Source: an uncultured Senegalimassilia sp. (GTDB taxonomy: Bacteria > Actinomycetota > Coriobacteriia > Coriobacteriales > Eggerthellaceae). Taken from it: 64,000 bases of DNA. The stretch is from NCBI GenBank assembly GCA_934630815.1, contig CAKTWI010000001.1, positions 124,001 to 188,000 on the forward strand. The letters run 5' to 3'. The translations under genes and the position numbers were made by a program. Numbering within the stretch: position 1 is the first letter of the stretch; each line of letters opens with the position of its first letter. Shown one piece after another: positions 15,923 to 26,410 of this stretch. Below the pieces are notes generated by a model. That model was not told the origin of the DNA. It saw nothing but the letters and a program-made list of their open reading frames with translations, and did not search any database.

Positions 15923-18900
15923 CACGCCCTCGTTTCCTGCACGTCGAGCGTGCCGGCTTCCTCGACCGCCGGCGTGGCCGCCGCCGTGCGAGCCGCGCGG
16001 GCCTCGGCCTCCTTGTCGGCCAGGTTGCTCTTCGCCACCGCGATCATGAGCTTGATGCGGTTGAGCTGGTTGACCTCGGACGCGCCGGGGTCATAGTCGA
16101 CGGCCACGATGTTGCTCTCCGGGTAGCGGCGGCGCAGCTCCTTGATGACCGCCTTGCCCACCACGTGGTTCGGCAGGCAGGCGAACGGCTGCGTGCACAC
16201 CACGTTCGGCGCGCCCGTGCGGATGAGCTCCACCATCTCGGCCGTGAGCAGCCAGCCCTCGCCCATGGAGTTGCACAGGCTCAAGATCTCGCTCGCGTAC
16301 TCGGCCAGCTCGTAGATGCTCGCCGGCGGGTTGAAGCGCGTGGACTCCTCAAGCGCCTTGGTCACCGGCGCGCGCAGGGCCTTCACCACCTGCAGGGCGA
16401 TCTTGCTGCCGAACGCGCCCTTGGCAGAACGACCCAGCGGGTCTTTCTGGAAGATGCCGCCCGCCGCGCCGAACAGGAAGAACTCAATGAGCCCCGGCAC
16501 CACGGCCTCGCAGCCCTCGCGCTCGATAACGTCGACGATCTGGTTGTTCGCCGTGGGGTGGAACTTCACCAAGATCTCGCCGACCACGCCGACGCGCGGC
16601 TTGGTTCCCTCGCCCTGCAAGGGCAGCGTGTCGAAGTCCTCGACGATCTGCTTGACCGTGCGTTTGAACTCGCCGCGCTTCACGCCGCGTTTCAGCTGGC
16701 GCTTGCACTCGGCCATCCAGTGGTCGAACAGGGCGTTCGCGCTGCCAGGCTCCACCTCGTAGGGACGCGTGCGGTACAGGCACATCATGAGCAGGTCGCC
16801 GTACTGCAGCGCCGAAACCGCCTGGTAAAGCATGGCCGGCGTGATGGAGAAGCCGGGGTTCACCTCGCCTAGGTCCTTGAAGCTGATGGCGATGACCGGG
16901 ATATGCGACAGGCCCACCGACTTGAGCGCCTTGCGGATGAGCGAGATGTAGTTCGTGGCACGGCAGCCGCCGCCGGTCTGCGTGATGAGCACGGCCAGCT
17001 TGTCGGTGTCGTACTTGCCGGACATGACCGCTTCCATGATCTGGCCCGTGACCAGGATGGACGGGTAGCAGATGTCGTTGTTCACGTACTTCAGGCCCGC
17101 GTCCACCGCCCCGTGGTCCACGGAGGGCAGCAGCTCCACGTTGTAGCCGAAGCGCTCGAAGATGGGCACGAGCAGCTCGAAGTGGTACGGCGCCATCTGC
17201 GGAGCCAGGATGGTGTAGCCCGCGTCGCGCATCTCCTTGGTGAACTGGGCGCGCGGGAACTCCGTCGAAGCGCCGCTGTCGCGCTGCTTGAACTCCGCCT
17301 GCACCTCGGGCGCGGCCTTATCCGTGAAGCTTGCGGGCGGCTTGATGGCTGCCGCCGCGGCCTGCACGGCCTCGGCGTCGGCGCCGCCGGCCTGCTTGCC
17401 CGCCGCGCGCTCCTCGGCCTCGGCCAGCAGCTGCTCCACGTCCAGGCTGCACGCGCCGCAGCCCGCGGCGTTCTGCGCCTGCTCGGCCGCGCGGGCCTCT
17501 GCCTCTTCGTCGGCCTGGTCCTTCAGGGCCGCAAGCAAGCTGCGCACGCGGATGCGCGCGGCGCCCAAGTTCGACACCTCGTCGATCTTCAGCACGGTGT
17601 ACACCTTGCCCGCCTGTTCCAAGATCTCCTGCACCTGATCGGTGGTCAGCGCGTCAAGGCCGCAGCCGAAGCTGTTCAGCTGAATGAGGTCGAGATCCTT
17701 GCGCTCCGACGCCACCTTCGCCGCGGCGTACAAGCGCGTGTGGTACATCCACTGGTCCACCAGGCGGATGGGGCGCTCGAGCGTGCCCAAGTGCGCGATG
17801 GAGTCCTCGGTGAGCACCGCTAAGCCGAAGCTGGTCAGAAGCTCGGGGATGGCGTGGTTGATCTCGGGGTCGTTGTGGTACGGACGGCCCGCCAGCACGA
17901 TGCCGTGCGTGTGGGTCTTCTCCATCCACAGCAGCGTCTCGGCGCCCTTCTCGCGGATGTCGGCCTTGAACGCCTCGTCCTCGGCCCACGCGGCGTCCAC
18001 CGCGGCATCGACCTCGGCCTGCGTAGGAGCCGTCACGCCCTTGCCGCACAGCTCGGGATGCGCCTGGATCAGCTCCACGAACAGGCGCTTCTTCAGGTGC
18101 TCCTTCTTATCGTAGGGCAGCCACGGGTTCAGGAACTGCGTGTCCGAATCGCGCAGCTCGTCGATGTTGAGGCGCAGCGCCTCGGCGTAGCTTGCCACGA
18201 TGGGGCAGTTGAAGTGGTTGCCGGCGCCTTCGTCCTCCTGGCGCTCCCACTTGCTGCAGGGGAACCAGATGAAGTCGGGGCGCTTGTCCAGCAGGTTCAT
18301 GATGTGGCCGTGAGAGAGCTTCGCCGGGTAGCACACGCTCTCCGACGGCATGGACTCGATGCCGGCCTCGTAGGTTTTCTTCGTGGACGGGTCCGAAAGC
18401 ACCACGCGCCAGCCCAGCTTCGTGAAGAAGGTGAACCAGAACGGGTAGTTCTCGTACATGTTCAGCGCACGCGGGATGCCCACGGTGCCGCGCGGCGCAT
18501 CCTGCTCCGCCAGCGGCGTGTAGTGGTCGAACAGGCGCTTCGACTTGTACTCGAACAGGTTGGGGACCTTGTCGGCCTTCGTCGCCTGGCCGAGCGCGCC
18601 GGCCCCCTTCTCGCAACGGTTGCCCGTGATGAAGCGGCGGTGCTTTCCCGTGGCCTCGTCGATGCCGAAGTCGTTGACGGTGAGCAGGCAGTGGTTCGAG
18701 CAGGCCTTGCAGCGCACGGTCCTGTGCGTGGGAGCGAGCGCCTCGAGCGCATCAAGGGACAGCAGGCCGCCGACCTGCGAATCCTGGCGGCTGAAACGGT
18801 CGCGGGCCAGAAGCGCCGCGCCGAACGCGCCCATGTTGCCGGCGATGTCGGGACGCACGGCGTTCACACCCGAGAGCTGCTCGAAGGCGCGCAGCACGGC

Positions 18901-20574
18901 ATCGTTGAGGAACGTGCCGCCCTGCACGATGACCTTGCTGCCCACGTCATGCGGGTCGCGGATCTTGATGACCTTGAACAGGGCGTTCTTGATGACCGAG
19001 ATGGCCAGGCCCGCGGCGATGTCGCCCACGGTGGCGCCTTCCTTCTGCGCCTGCTTCACGCGGCTGTTCATGAACACGGTGCAGCGGCTGCCCAGGTCGA
19101 CGGGGTTTTCCGCGCCGATAGCGGTTTTCGCGAACTCTGACACGTCCAGGTTCAGGCCGCTGGCGAAGCTTTCGATGAAGCTGCCGCAGCCCGAGGAGCA
19201 CGCCTCGTTGAGCATGATGTGGTCGATGACGCCGTCTTTCACGCGCAGGCACTTCATGTCCTGGCCGCCGATGTCCAAGATGAACTCCACGCCCGGCAGC
19301 ATATCCTGCGCGCCGCGCAGGTGCGCAACCGTCTCGATCTCGCCCGAGTCCACGCGCAGCGCCTCGAGCAGCAGGTGCTCGCCGTAGCCCGTGACCGTGG
19401 AGTGGCCGATGGTCACCAGCGGGTTGCCGGCCTCGTCGCGCGGCAGCTCGCGGTAGAGCTTGGCGATGGCGGCCTTCGCGCAGCCGAGCACGTCGCCTTT
19501 GTTCGACACGTAATGGGTCCACAGCAGCTCGCCGTCCTGGCCGATGAGCACAGCCTTGAACGTGGTGGAGCCGGCGTCGATGCCCAGGAAGGCGGTGCCG
19601 CGGTAGCTGGAAAGGTCGCCGCGGGGCACGCGCTCGCCGGCGTGGCGGGCGTTGAACTCGTCCAGCTCGGCCTGGTCGGCGAACAGCGGGGGCAGGCGCA
19701 CGACCTCGCTGCCCTGGATGTCGCCGAGGTTCTTCAGGCGCTCGAGCACGTCGGAGAGCAGCTCGGCCTTCACCGTTTCGCTGGCCGCACCCGCGATGGC
19801 GCAGCCGCCGGCCACGAACAGATGGGCGTTTTGCGGGACGATGCGGTGCTCCTCGTCCAAGTTCAGCGTTTCGTAGAAGCGTTTGCGCAGCTCAGAGAGG
19901 TACTGCAGCGGGCCGCCCAGGAAGGCGACGTAACCGCGGATGGGGCGACCGCACGCCAGGCCGGAGATGGTCTGCGTGACAACGGACTGGAAGATGGACG
20001 CGGCGATGTCCTCGCGGCGCGCGCCCTCGTTGAGCAGCGGCTGCACGTCGGTTTTCGCGAACACGCCACAGCGGCTGGCGATGGGATAGATGGTGGTGGC
20101 GTGCTGCGCCAGCTCGTTCAGGCCGCCGGCGTCGGTGTTCAAAAGCGCCGCCATCTGATCGATGAACGCGCCGGTGCCGCCGGCGCACGTGCCGTTCATG
20201 CGCTGCTCGATGCCGTTATCGAAGTAGATGATCTTCGCGTCCTCGCCGCCCAGCTCGATGGCCACGTCGGTTTTCGGGATGAAGGTTTCGACGGCGGTTT
20301 TGCTGGCGATGACCTCCTGCACGAACTCGATGCCCAGCCATTGGGCCAGCAGCAGGCCGCCCGAGCCGGTGATGGCGATGGTCATGCGCTTGTCGCCGAA
20401 GTCGCGCGCGGCTTCGGACAGCACCTCGACGATGGTGGCGCGCACGTCCGCATGGTGACGACGGTACACCGCGTAGCGGATCTGGTCCGCGTCGTCCAAG
20501 ATGGCCAGCTTGACCGTGGTGGAGCCCACGTCGATGCCGATATGCAGGTTCTCGTTCTGGTTGTTCTCGCTCAT
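15922..20574 (-). CDS. Giant 2-hydroxyacyl-CoA dehydratase activator (two ATPase domains plus DUF2229 and HgdB-like domain)
   Basis: A 1,550-residue cytosolic protein. Residues about 10-265 and 330-590 are tandem BcrA/BadF/HgdC-type ASKHA ATPase domains ([11 protein letters not shown] and [11 protein letters not shown]), each with the cysteine loop of activases ([10 protein letters not shown] and [10 protein letters not shown]). Residues about 695-915 match DUF2229 with cysteines in ESVCYPAK and FPCSKWERQ, and residues about 1105-1480 resemble the HgdB/2-hydroxyglutaryl-CoA dehydratase fold. Family members use ATP to inject a low-potential electron into a dehydratase via a [4Fe-4S] cluster. 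No dehydratase subunit genes adjoin it, so its target is unknown. It follows tetR by 15 nt and overlaps rsmI. Confidence 0.88.
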   Translation of the reverse strand: MSENNQNENLHIGIDVGSTTVKLAILDDADQIRYAVYRRHHADVRATIVEVLSEAARDFGDKRMTIAITGSGGLLLAQWLGIEFVQEVIASKTAVETFIPKTDVAIELGGEDAKIIYFDNGIEQRMNGTCAGGTGAFIDQMAALLNTDAGGLNELAQHATTIYPIASRCGVFAKTDVQPLLNEGARREDIAASIFQSVVTQTISGLACGRPIRGYVAFLGGPLQYLSELRKRFYETLNLDEEHRIVPQNAHLFVAGGCAIAGAASETVKAELLSDVLERLKNLGDIQGSEVVRLPPLFADQAELDEFNARHAGERVPRGDLSSYRGTAFLGIDAGSTTFKAVLIGQDGELLWTHYVSNKGDVLGCAKAAIAKLYRELPRDEAGNPLVTIGHSTVTGYGEHLLLEALRVDSGEIETVAHLRGAQDMLPGVEFILDIGGQDMKCLRVKDGVIDHIMLNEACSSGCGSFIESFASGLNLDVSEFAKTAIGAENPVDLGSRCTVFMNSRVKQAQKEGATVGDIAAGLAISVIKNALFKVIKIRDPHDVGSKVIVQGGTFLNDAVLRAFEQLSGVNAVRPDIAGNMGAFGAALLARDRFSRQDSQVGGLLSLDALEALAPTHRTVRCKACSNHCLLTVNDFGIDEATGKHRRFITGNRCEKGAGALGQATKADKVPNLFEYKSKRLFDHYTPLAEQDAPRGTVGIPRALNMYENYPFWFTFFTKLGWRVVLSDPSTKKTYEAGIESMPSESVCYPAKLSHGHIMNLLDKRPDFIWFPCSKWERQEDEGAGNHFNCPIVASYAEALRLNIDELRDSDTQFLNPWLPYDKKEHLKKRLFVELIQAHPELCGKGVTAPTQAEVDAAVDAAWAEDEAFKADIREKGAETLLWMEKTHTHGIVLAGRPYHNDPEINHAIPELLTSFGLAVLTEDSIAHLGTLERPIRLVDQWMYHTRLYAAAKVASERKDLDLIQLNSFGCGLDALTTDQVQEILEQAGKVYTVLKIDEVSNLGAARIRVRSLLAALKDQADEEAEARAAEQAQNAAGCGACSLDVEQLLAEAEERAAGKQAGGADAEAVQAAAAAIKPPASFTDKAAPEVQAEFKQRDSGASTEFPRAQFTKEMRDAGYTILAPQMAPYHFELLVPIFERFGYNVELLPSVDHGAVDAGLKYVNNDICYPSILVTGQIMEAVMSGKYDTDKLAVLITQTGGGCRATNYISLIRKALKSVGLSHIPVIAISFKDLGEVNPGFSITPAMLYQAVSALQYGDLLMMCLYRTRPYEVEPGSANALFDHWMAECKRQLKRGVKRGEFKRTVKQIVEDFDTLPLQGEGTKPRVGVVGEILVKFHPTANNQIVDVIEREGCEAVVPGLIEFFLFGAAGGIFQKDPLGRSAKGAFGSKIALQVVKALRAPVTKALEESTRFNPPASIYELAEYASEILSLCNSMGEGWLLTAEMVELIRTGAPNVVCTQPFACLPNHVVGKAVIKELRRRYPESNIVAVDYDPGASEVNQLNRIKLMIAVAKSNLADKEAEARAARTAAATPAVEEAGTLDVQETRA

Positions 20575-20589
20575 GTTCCGCCTTATTCC

Positions 20590-21249
20590 TTACAGTCGAA
20601 TGGGGTCGCCGGGTTTGATGAAGAACAGGCGCATGGCCACAAGAGCCATCTCCTGCGAGCTTTCCTTCATGCCCGTTTCGATCCAATGGGTGATGACCCC
20701 TAGATACGCGCTGGCGTAGAACGCCACATAATATTGCACGAACGGCGAGGGGTCGTTGCGGTAGCGCTCGTGCAGGATGGTTTGGATGATCTCGGTGCAC
20801 ACGGCATCGCGCACGCGCGGGCCGAAGCTCGGGTCGCCTTTCGGGCCCATGATCGCGTGCAGGAAGTCGCCCTGTTCGCGCAGGTAGTCGAACAGCTTCA
20901 CCAGAAACGGCATGGGCTTCTTGTTCACGCGATAGCGCAGCACGTCCTTTAGGCTGAGCCGCTGCATGCATGACTGGAGGTTTTCCAGATCGTCCATGAT
21001 GTCGTCCTCAAGGGCGGCGAGCAGACCCTCCATGTCGCCGAAGTTGTTGTACAGCGTGCCGCGGTTGAGGTCCGCGCGGGCGCACAGGTCGCTGGCGCTG
21101 AAGTTGGTCAGGCCGCGTTCCTCGATCAACTCAACGAGCGCATCGCGCAGCGCGCGCTTCGAGCGCGTGATGCGCCGATCCTCGGCGGCAAGCGGCGTAT
21201 CCGCAGACGTTATCGCCGAGTTCGAAGCGGAGCTTCGTTGCGTGGACAT
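20590..21249 (-). CDS. TetR/AcrR-family regulator
   Basis: A 219-residue regulator. The helix-turn-helix lies at about residues 45-75 (LTNFSASDLCARADLNRGTLYNNFG), with the YxNF recognition-helix end typical of TetR proteins; the C-terminal half is an all-helical ligand/dimer domain resembling the TetR_C33-type (YYVAFYASAYLGVITHWIETGM). The ATG at 21249 has AGGAAGGGGG upstream. It is cotranscribed with, and probably controls, the giant activator 15 nt downstream, and has its own strong promoter with a nearby dyad, suggesting autoregulation (inference). Confidence 0.9.
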   Translation of the reverse strand: MSTQRSSASNSAITSADTPLAAEDRRITRSKRALRDALVELIEERGLTNFSASDLCARADLNRGTLYNNFGDMEGLLAALEDDIMDDLENLQSCMQRLSLKDVLRYRVNKKPMPFLVKLFDYLREQGDFLHAIMGPKGDPSFGPRVRDAVCTEIIQTILHERYRNDPSPFVQYYVAFYASAYLGVITHWIETGMKESSQEMALVAMRLFFIKPGDPIRL

Positions 21250-21337
21250 ATGCCCCCCTTCCTTGCGTATACAGGCTGCAAACACGCGATGACCGGACGA
21301 TAACGGCCTCGCGACGCAGCTTGCTGCGTTTTGCGTT

Positions 21338-21373
21338 TTGAACAACCCGGGCAATAATGGACAAGGTGTTCAA
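21338..21373. promoter_or_regulatory. Dyad near the tetR transcription start
   Basis: TTGAACA (21338-21344) and its complement TGTTCAA (21367-21373) flank 22 nt and lie just downstream of the tetR -10 box, a position where a bound repressor would block transcription. Spacing is wide for a single TetR operator. Confidence 0.35.
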
Positions 21374-21380
21374 TAGCGTT

Positions 21381-21409
21381 ATTTTACCGACCACGCAGGT
21401 GGGAATCAA
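21381..21409 (-). promoter_or_regulatory. Promoter of tetR and the dehydratase activator
   Basis: On the minus strand -35 TTGATT (21404-21409), 17-nt spacer, -10 TAAAAT (21381-21386). About 125 nt of leader precede the tetR ATG. Confidence 0.6.
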
Positions 21410-21626
21410 CGAGCGCAACACGCCTGCAAACGAGTCCCGCAACCTCTACATATATAGGTGAGCAATATGGATTTCGATGCCGCCCCGGCGCGGAGCGACA
21501 GCCAACATGGCACCGCGATGCCGTTGGGCGCCGCCCTGCCGCCGTTCGCCCCGTTCTACACCATAGCCGACCGGGTTATCGATTTCACAGATAGCGTCCA
21601 CCCGCCTTTTCGTATGAGCAAAGCTA
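21410..21626. other. Intergenic DNA between divergent tetR and metQ promoters
   Basis: About 220 nt. An open plus-strand frame starting at 21458 runs into metQ, but it lacks a ribosome site of quality and a signal-peptide logic, so I treat it as non-coding. No riboswitch fold recognised. Confidence 0.45.
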
Positions 21627-21654
21627 TTGCCCAAAAATCCACGCTCGGTATACT
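21627..21654 (+). promoter_or_regulatory. metQ promoter
   Basis: -35 TTGCCC (21627-21632), 16-nt spacer, -10 TATACT (21649-21654), giving a leader of about 80 nt. Confidence 0.55.
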
Positions 21655-21742
21655 AGGCGTCACGCAAAACAAGGCGCCTGGCCGCCCCGATCGCAAACTC
21701 ACGGAGCCGTCCAAGCGCGAAACGATGGGAGGGAGACCCTAC

Positions 21743-22585
21743 ATGAAGAAGTCCGCACTGAAGAAGCTCGCGGCGTTCGCCGCTGCAGGCGTCCTGGCCG
21801 CCGGCGTCCTGGCCGGTTGCGCAGGCTCCGGTTCCAACTCCGGCTCCGACGACAAGACCATCACCGTCGCCGCCAGCCCCACCCCGCACGCCGAGATTCT
21901 CACCAACGCCGTTGCCGACCAGCTCAAGGAGCAGGGCTACACGCTCGAGGTGAAGGAGTTCACCGACTACGTCCAGCCCAACACGGTCACCGAAGAGGGC
22001 GAGGTCGACGCCAACTACTTCCAGCATCAGCCCTACCTGGATTCCTTCAATGAGGAGAAGGGCACGCACCTGGTCTCCGTCGAGCCGGTTCACTTCGAGC
22101 CCTTCGGCCTGTACGCTGGCAAGACCGCTTCCCTTGATGCCCTGGCCGACGGCGCAACCGTCGCTGTGCCCAACGACACCACCAACGAGGCTCGCGCCCT
22201 GCTCCTGCTGCAGCAGGAGGGCCTGATCAAGCTGGCCGACGGCGCAGGCATCACCGCTACCGCCAAGGACATCGTCGAGAACCCCAAGAACCTGCAGATC
22301 AAGGAGCTTGAGGCCGCCAACATCCCCAACGCCCTGAAGGATGTCGACATCGCCTGCATCAACGGCAACTACGCCCAGGCCGCCGGCCTGTCCGTCGAGA
22401 AGGACGCCCTGGCCGTCGAGGCCACCGACTCCCTGGCCGCCGAGACCTACGCCAACGTGCTGGTCGTCAAGGATGGCAACCAGGATTCCGAGAAGATTCA
22501 GGCCTTGGCCAAGGCCCTGAAGTCCGACGCCGTGCGCGACTTCATCAACAAGACCTACGAGGGCGCCGTCGTCCCGGTCTTCTAA
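21743..22585 (+). CDS. metQ: MetQ/NlpA-family ABC transporter substrate-binding lipoprotein
   Basis: A 280-residue lipoprotein: signal peptide with lipobox LAGC at residues about 23-26, then the NlpA/MetQ fold beginning TITVAASPTPHAEIL and including VDANYFQHQPYL and a C-terminal FINKTYEGAVVPVF. The family binds D/L-methionine for the MetNI importer. GGGAGG ribosome site before the ATG at 21743. It is an orphan: neither metN (ATPase) nor metI (permease) is adjacent, and a terminator follows, so it must work with a transporter encoded elsewhere or bind another ligand. Confidence 0.9.
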   Translation: MKKSALKKLAAFAAAGVLAAGVLAGCAGSGSNSGSDDKTITVAASPTPHAEILTNAVADQLKEQGYTLEVKEFTDYVQPNTVTEEGEVDANYFQHQPYLDSFNEEKGTHLVSVEPVHFEPFGLYAGKTASLDALADGATVAVPNDTTNEARALLLLQQEGLIKLADGAGITATAKDIVENPKNLQIKELEAANIPNALKDVDIACINGNYAQAAGLSVEKDALAVEATDSLAAETYANVLVVKDGNQDSEKIQALAKALKSDAVRDFINKTYEGAVVPVF

Positions 22586-22606
22586 GCCGCAACAACAAGC
22601 CAATCG

Positions 22607-22636
22607 CGAAAAGCGGGCCCGTGGGCCCGCTTTTTC
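22607..22636 (+). terminator. Terminator after metQ
   Basis: GC-rich hairpin AAGCGGGCCC/GGGCCCGCTT (22611-22620 with 22623-22632) followed by Ts. Confidence 0.85.
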
Positions 22637-22690
22637 GTTGCCCAAAGGCTCCTCCACCCGCCTCATCGCGAGCACACGGAAGCCCAACTG

Positions 22691-22816
22691 CGATACGTCT
22701 GCGTTTGAGCGCGGCCTCAGCAAGTAGCCAACGCCTTCCGGCCAGAAAACCCCAGGTTGGAGACTTGACCTATTGCCACCTACTCGGAACACCCGAATTC
22801 AAACGCAGACGTATCG
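22691..22816. repeat. 18-bp perfect inverted repeat flanking 90 nt
   Basis: Arm CGATACGTCTGCGTTTGA at 22691-22708 is repeated as its exact complement at 22799-22816. The 90-nt interior also holds smaller complementary pieces (GTAG near 22724 with CTAC near 22781). It could be a structured RNA, or a small non-autonomous element; it lies between the metQ terminator and the DUF711 gene. I recognise no known riboswitch motif. Confidence 0.6.
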
Positions 22817-22962
22817 AACTTTGCGCCGTCACTCGCGCGGATAAAGCCGCAGATAGCGCCGCCGAGCGTTAATCATTCGTGGAACCGTTGGGCGCGGCGC
22901 CCGGCGGCGGCCGCAATTTGCTATCCTGTTGCAAAAGCGTCGCCCGTTAAAAGGACAGCATC

Positions 22963-24327
22963 ATGCAAATCACCCCGGAAGAAATCGCCGAAACGCTTGC
23001 CATGGTCAGCAAGCAGCACCTGGACATCCGCACCATCACGTTGGGCCTGAACCTGCGCTCCTGCACGGATTCGGACATCAACACCATGGCGCGCAAGGTG
23101 TACGACAAGATGACGAAGGCCGCAGAGCAGCTGGTACCCACCGCCGAGCAGCTCGAACGCGAGTTCGGCATCCCGATCGTGAACAAGCGCATCTCCGTCA
23201 CGCCTATCGCCGAGATTTGCGCCGCCGTTCCCGACACCGACCTTTCGCGCATCGCCGTGGCCATGGACAAGGCCGGCGCCGAGGTGGGCGTCGACTTCGT
23301 GGGCGGCTTCTCCGCGCTCGTGCACAAGGGCGCGTCGGCCGCTGACAACAAGCTGATGGACTCCATCCCCAACGCGCTGGCCGCCACCGAGCGCGTATGC
23401 TCGAGCGTCAACGTCGGCTCCACGCGCGCCGGCATCAACATGGATGCCGCGCTGAAGATGGCCGGCATCGTCAAGCAGTGCGCCGAGCTGACGGCCGACC
23501 GCGATTGCATCGCCGCCGGCAAGCTGGTGGTGTTCTGCAACGCCGTGGAGGACAACCCCTTCATGGCCGGCGCCTTCCACGGCTCGGGCGAGGCCGACGC
23601 CGTGGTCAACGTGGGCGTTTCCGGCCCGGGCGTCGTGCGCCAGGTGCTGGCGAACATGCCCAAGGACGCCGACATGACCGAGGTCGCCGAGGCCATCAAG
23701 GCCACCGCGTTCAAAATCACCCGCGCCGGCGAGCTGATGGCCCGCGAGGCCAGCCGCCGTATGGGCGTGGCAAAGGGCATCCTGGACCTGTCGCTGGCCC
23801 CCACCCCGGCCGAGGGCGACTCCGTGGCCGAGATCTTGGAAGCCGTCGGCGTGGGCCAATGCGGCGGCCCGGGCACCACGGCCGCGCTCGCCATGCTCAA
23901 CGACGCCGTGAAGAAGGGCGGCGTCATGGCCAGCTCCAGCGTCGGCGGCCTGTCCGGCGCGTTCATCCCCGTGTCCGAGGATGCCGGCATGATCCGCGCC
24001 GCCGAGTCCGGCGCGCTGTGCCTGGAGAAGCTCGAGGCCATGACCTGCGTCTGCAGCGTCGGCCTGGACATGATCGCCATCCCCGGCGACACGCCGGTCG
24101 AGGCCATCTTCGGCATCATCGCCGACGAGTGCGCCATCGGCATGATCAACAACAAGACCACCGCCGTGCGCGTCATCCCGGCCATCGGCAAGAAGGTCGG
24201 CGACAAGCTGGACTTCGGCGGCCTGCTCGGCTACGCGCCGGTCATGCCCGTGAACACCCACGCCGGCACCGTGTTCGCCCATCGCGGCGGCCGCATGCCC
24301 GCCCCCATCAACTCGCTGAAGAACTAG
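22963..24327 (+). CDS. UPF0210/DUF711 (PFL) family protein
   Basis: A 454-residue cytosolic protein of the UPF0210 family (DUF711), structurally related to pyruvate formate-lyase-like folds but of undetermined activity. The family-typical N-terminus [10 protein letters not shown], the internal GPGVVRQVL, and the glycine-rich [14 protein letters not shown] are visible, and the length is normal. In many Gram-positives it is paired with an UPF0237 ACT-domain gene directly upstream; none is present here. AAAAGGA ribosome site 8 nt before the ATG; ends in a strong terminator. Confidence 0.85.
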   Translation: MQITPEEIAETLAMVSKQHLDIRTITLGLNLRSCTDSDINTMARKVYDKMTKAAEQLVPTAEQLEREFGIPIVNKRISVTPIAEICAAVPDTDLSRIAVAMDKAGAEVGVDFVGGFSALVHKGASAADNKLMDSIPNALAATERVCSSVNVGSTRAGINMDAALKMAGIVKQCAELTADRDCIAAGKLVVFCNAVEDNPFMAGAFHGSGEADAVVNVGVSGPGVVRQVLANMPKDADMTEVAEAIKATAFKITRAGELMAREASRRMGVAKGILDLSLAPTPAEGDSVAEILEAVGVGQCGGPGTTAALAMLNDAVKKGGVMASSSVGGLSGAFIPVSEDAGMIRAAESGALCLEKLEAMTCVCSVGLDMIAIPGDTPVEAIFGIIADECAIGMINNKTTAVRVIPAIGKKVGDKLDFGGLLGYAPVMPVNTHAGTVFAHRGGRMPAPINSLKN

Positions 24328-24355
24328 CGAACGCGGCAAACATCACCCGAACGCA

Positions 24356-24395
24356 AGCGGGGATTCCGAGCACTCGGAATCCCCGCTTTTCTTTT
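24356..24395 (+). terminator. Terminator after the DUF711 gene
   Basis: Perfect 15-bp stem (24356-24370 with 24373-24387) followed by TTTCTTTT. Confidence 0.92.
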
Positions 24396-24562
24396 GCCGC
24401 AGAAGAGGGATAGTCCTCACGCCCCTCCGGGCGCAGATAGCGATCAGAAATGGACGCGGCTCGGTTTGTCTAGCCGAAGCTCCGCCGGGAGAACCCAGGA
24501 CTGCGAACATGCATCGCTACCGCACCTTCCACATATTGGCGGCAAACGATCCCTCGCCTGCA
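24396..24562. other. Convergent intergenic spacer
   Basis: About 165 nt between two facing terminators. I see no gene or repeat in it. Confidence 0.5.
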
Positions 24563-24607
24563 ACGCAAAAAACGGCTCCCGCGACCTTTGGGGTCGCGGG
24601 AGCCGTT
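24563..24607 (-). terminator. Terminator after ettA
   Basis: Perfect 16-bp stem (24571-24586 with 24592-24607) followed on the minus strand by six Ts. Confidence 0.92.
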
Positions 24608-24628
24608 CGTTCGCATTTGCGCTTGGGC

Positions 24629-26308
24629 TTAGTCCCTGGTCAGCTTGCGGTGCAGGCGATGGGGCTTTGCGGCCTCCTCGCCCAGACGCTCGACGCGGTT
24701 CTTCTGGTAGCTCTCGAAGTTGCCCTCGAACCAATGCCAGTTGCCCGGGTTCTCATCGGTGCCCTCCCACGCCAGGATGTGCGTGGCAACGCGGTCGAGG
24801 AACATACGGTCGTGGCTGGTCACCACGGCGCAACCCGGGAAGCGCAGCAGCGCCTCCTCCAGGCTTGACAGCGTTTCCACGTCCAAGTCGTTGGTGGGCT
24901 CGTCGAGCAGCAGCAGGTTGCCGCCCTGTTTGAGGGTCAGCGCCAGGTTCAGGCGATTGCGCTCGCCACCGGAGAGCACGCCCGCGGGCTTCTGCTGGTC
25001 GGAACCCTTGAAGCCGAAGCTGGCCACGTACGCGCGGCTGGGAACCTCGGTCTCGCACACCATCATGTAGTCCAGGCCGCCGGAAACGACTTCCCACACG
25101 TTCTTGTCGCCATCGATGCCCGCGCGACCCTGGTCGACGTAGGACACCTTCACCGTCTCGCCGAGCTTCAGGCTGCCGGAGGTGGGCTGCTCGATGCCCA
25201 TGATCATCTTGAACAGGGTGGATTTGCCCACGCCGTTGGGGCCGATGACGCCGACGATGCCATTGCGCGGCAGCTCGAAGGACAGGTCGTCCATGAGCAC
25301 GCGGTCGCCGAACTGCTTGTGCAGGTGCTCGACCTTGAGGACCTCGGCGCCCAGGCGCGGGCCGGCCGGGATCTGAATCTCGGTGAAGTCGAGCTTCTTG
25401 GACTGCGCGGCCTCGGCAGCCATCTGGTCGTAACGCTCCAGACGGGCGCGGCTCTTCGCCTGACGCGCCTTCGGGGAGCTGCGAACCCACTCGAGCTCGC
25501 TGGCCAGGCGCTTCTGCAGCTTCTCATCGCGCTGCTTCTGGCCCGCCATACGCGCGGCCTTGGTCTCCAGGTAGGTGGAGTAATTGCCCTTGTAGGGGTA
25601 CAGGCTGCCGCGGTCGACCTCGCAGATCCACTCGGCCACGTTATCCAGGAAGTAGCGGTCGTGCGTGACGGCCAGCACGGCGCCGGGGTACTTGTGCAGG
25701 AACTTCTCCAGCCACAGCACGGACTCGGCATCCAGATGGTTGGTGGGCTCGTCGAGAAGCAGCAGGTCGGGGGCCTCGAGCAGCAGACGGCACAGGGCCA
25801 CGCGACGACGCTCGCCGCCGGAGAGCACGTTCACCGGCATGTCGGGATCGGGGCACTGCAGCGCGTCCATGGCCTGGGACAGCTGGCTGTCCAGGTCCCA
25901 GCCGTTGGCCGCGTCGATGGCGTCCTGCAGCTTGCCCATCTCCTCCATGAGCGCGTCGAAGTCGGCGTCGGGCTCGCCCATGAGCGTGCCGATCTCGTTG
26001 AAGCGAGCGATGTTTGCCTTCACGTCGGCGAACGCCATCTCGATGTTCTCCAGGACGGTCTTGTCCTCGTCAAGCGGCGGCTCCTGCTGCAGGATGCCCA
26101 CCGAATAGCCGGGGGTCAGACGGGCGTCGCCGTTGCTGACCTCCTCGATGCCGGCCATGATCTTGAGCAGCGTGGACTTGCCCATGCCGTTCGGGCCCAC
26201 CACGCCGATTTTCGCGCCGGGATAGAACGACAGGGTGACATCGTCGAGGATGACCTTGTCGCCGTGCGCCTTGCGCGCCTTGTACATTTGGTAGATGAAC
26301 TCTGCCAT
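24629..26308 (-). CDS. ettA: Energy-dependent translational throttle protein EttA (ABC-F)
   Basis: Soluble ABC-F ATPase that binds the ribosomal E site and gates the first peptide bond according to ATP/ADP. At 559 residues it matches EttA length. Two full ABC domains are visible: Walker A GPNGMGKST and GPNGVGKST, signatures LSGGERRRVALC and LSGGERNRLNLA, Walker B LLLLDEPTNHLD and LLLLDEPTNDLD. The arm insertion is in domain 1 and the P-site tRNA-interaction linker (RLASELEWVRSSPKARQAKSRARL) joins the domains. No adjacent resistance genes, consistent with a housekeeping EttA rather than an antibiotic-protection ABC-F. Confidence 0.95.
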   Translation of the reverse strand: MAEFIYQMYKARKAHGDKVILDDVTLSFYPGAKIGVVGPNGMGKSTLLKIMAGIEEVSNGDARLTPGYSVGILQQEPPLDEDKTVLENIEMAFADVKANIARFNEIGTLMGEPDADFDALMEEMGKLQDAIDAANGWDLDSQLSQAMDALQCPDPDMPVNVLSGGERRRVALCRLLLEAPDLLLLDEPTNHLDAESVLWLEKFLHKYPGAVLAVTHDRYFLDNVAEWICEVDRGSLYPYKGNYSTYLETKAARMAGQKQRDEKLQKRLASELEWVRSSPKARQAKSRARLERYDQMAAEAAQSKKLDFTEIQIPAGPRLGAEVLKVEHLHKQFGDRVLMDDLSFELPRNGIVGVIGPNGVGKSTLFKMIMGIEQPTSGSLKLGETVKVSYVDQGRAGIDGDKNVWEVVSGGLDYMMVCETEVPSRAYVASFGFKGSDQQKPAGVLSGGERNRLNLALTLKQGGNLLLLDEPTNDLDVETLSSLEEALLRFPGCAVVTSHDRMFLDRVATHILAWEGTDENPGNWHWFEGNFESYQKNRVERLGEEAAKPHRLHRKLTRD

Positions 26309-26410
26309 GATGCTCCTTTATGTTTGACACGGCGGCATTGCCCGCCGAAAAAGCCGTTCCTTTGATTTAACCATATACCGGCGGAAAGGCATATCACCCT
26401 TCGCCAAATG

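Noticed and set aside
21458..21742. N-terminal extension of metQ
   Set aside because: It would bury the lipoprotein signal peptide inside the protein, and the ATG at 21743 has the better ribosome site.
21655..21742. SAM riboswitch in the metQ leader
   Set aside because: The leader of about 80 nt is too short and shows no SAM-I core.
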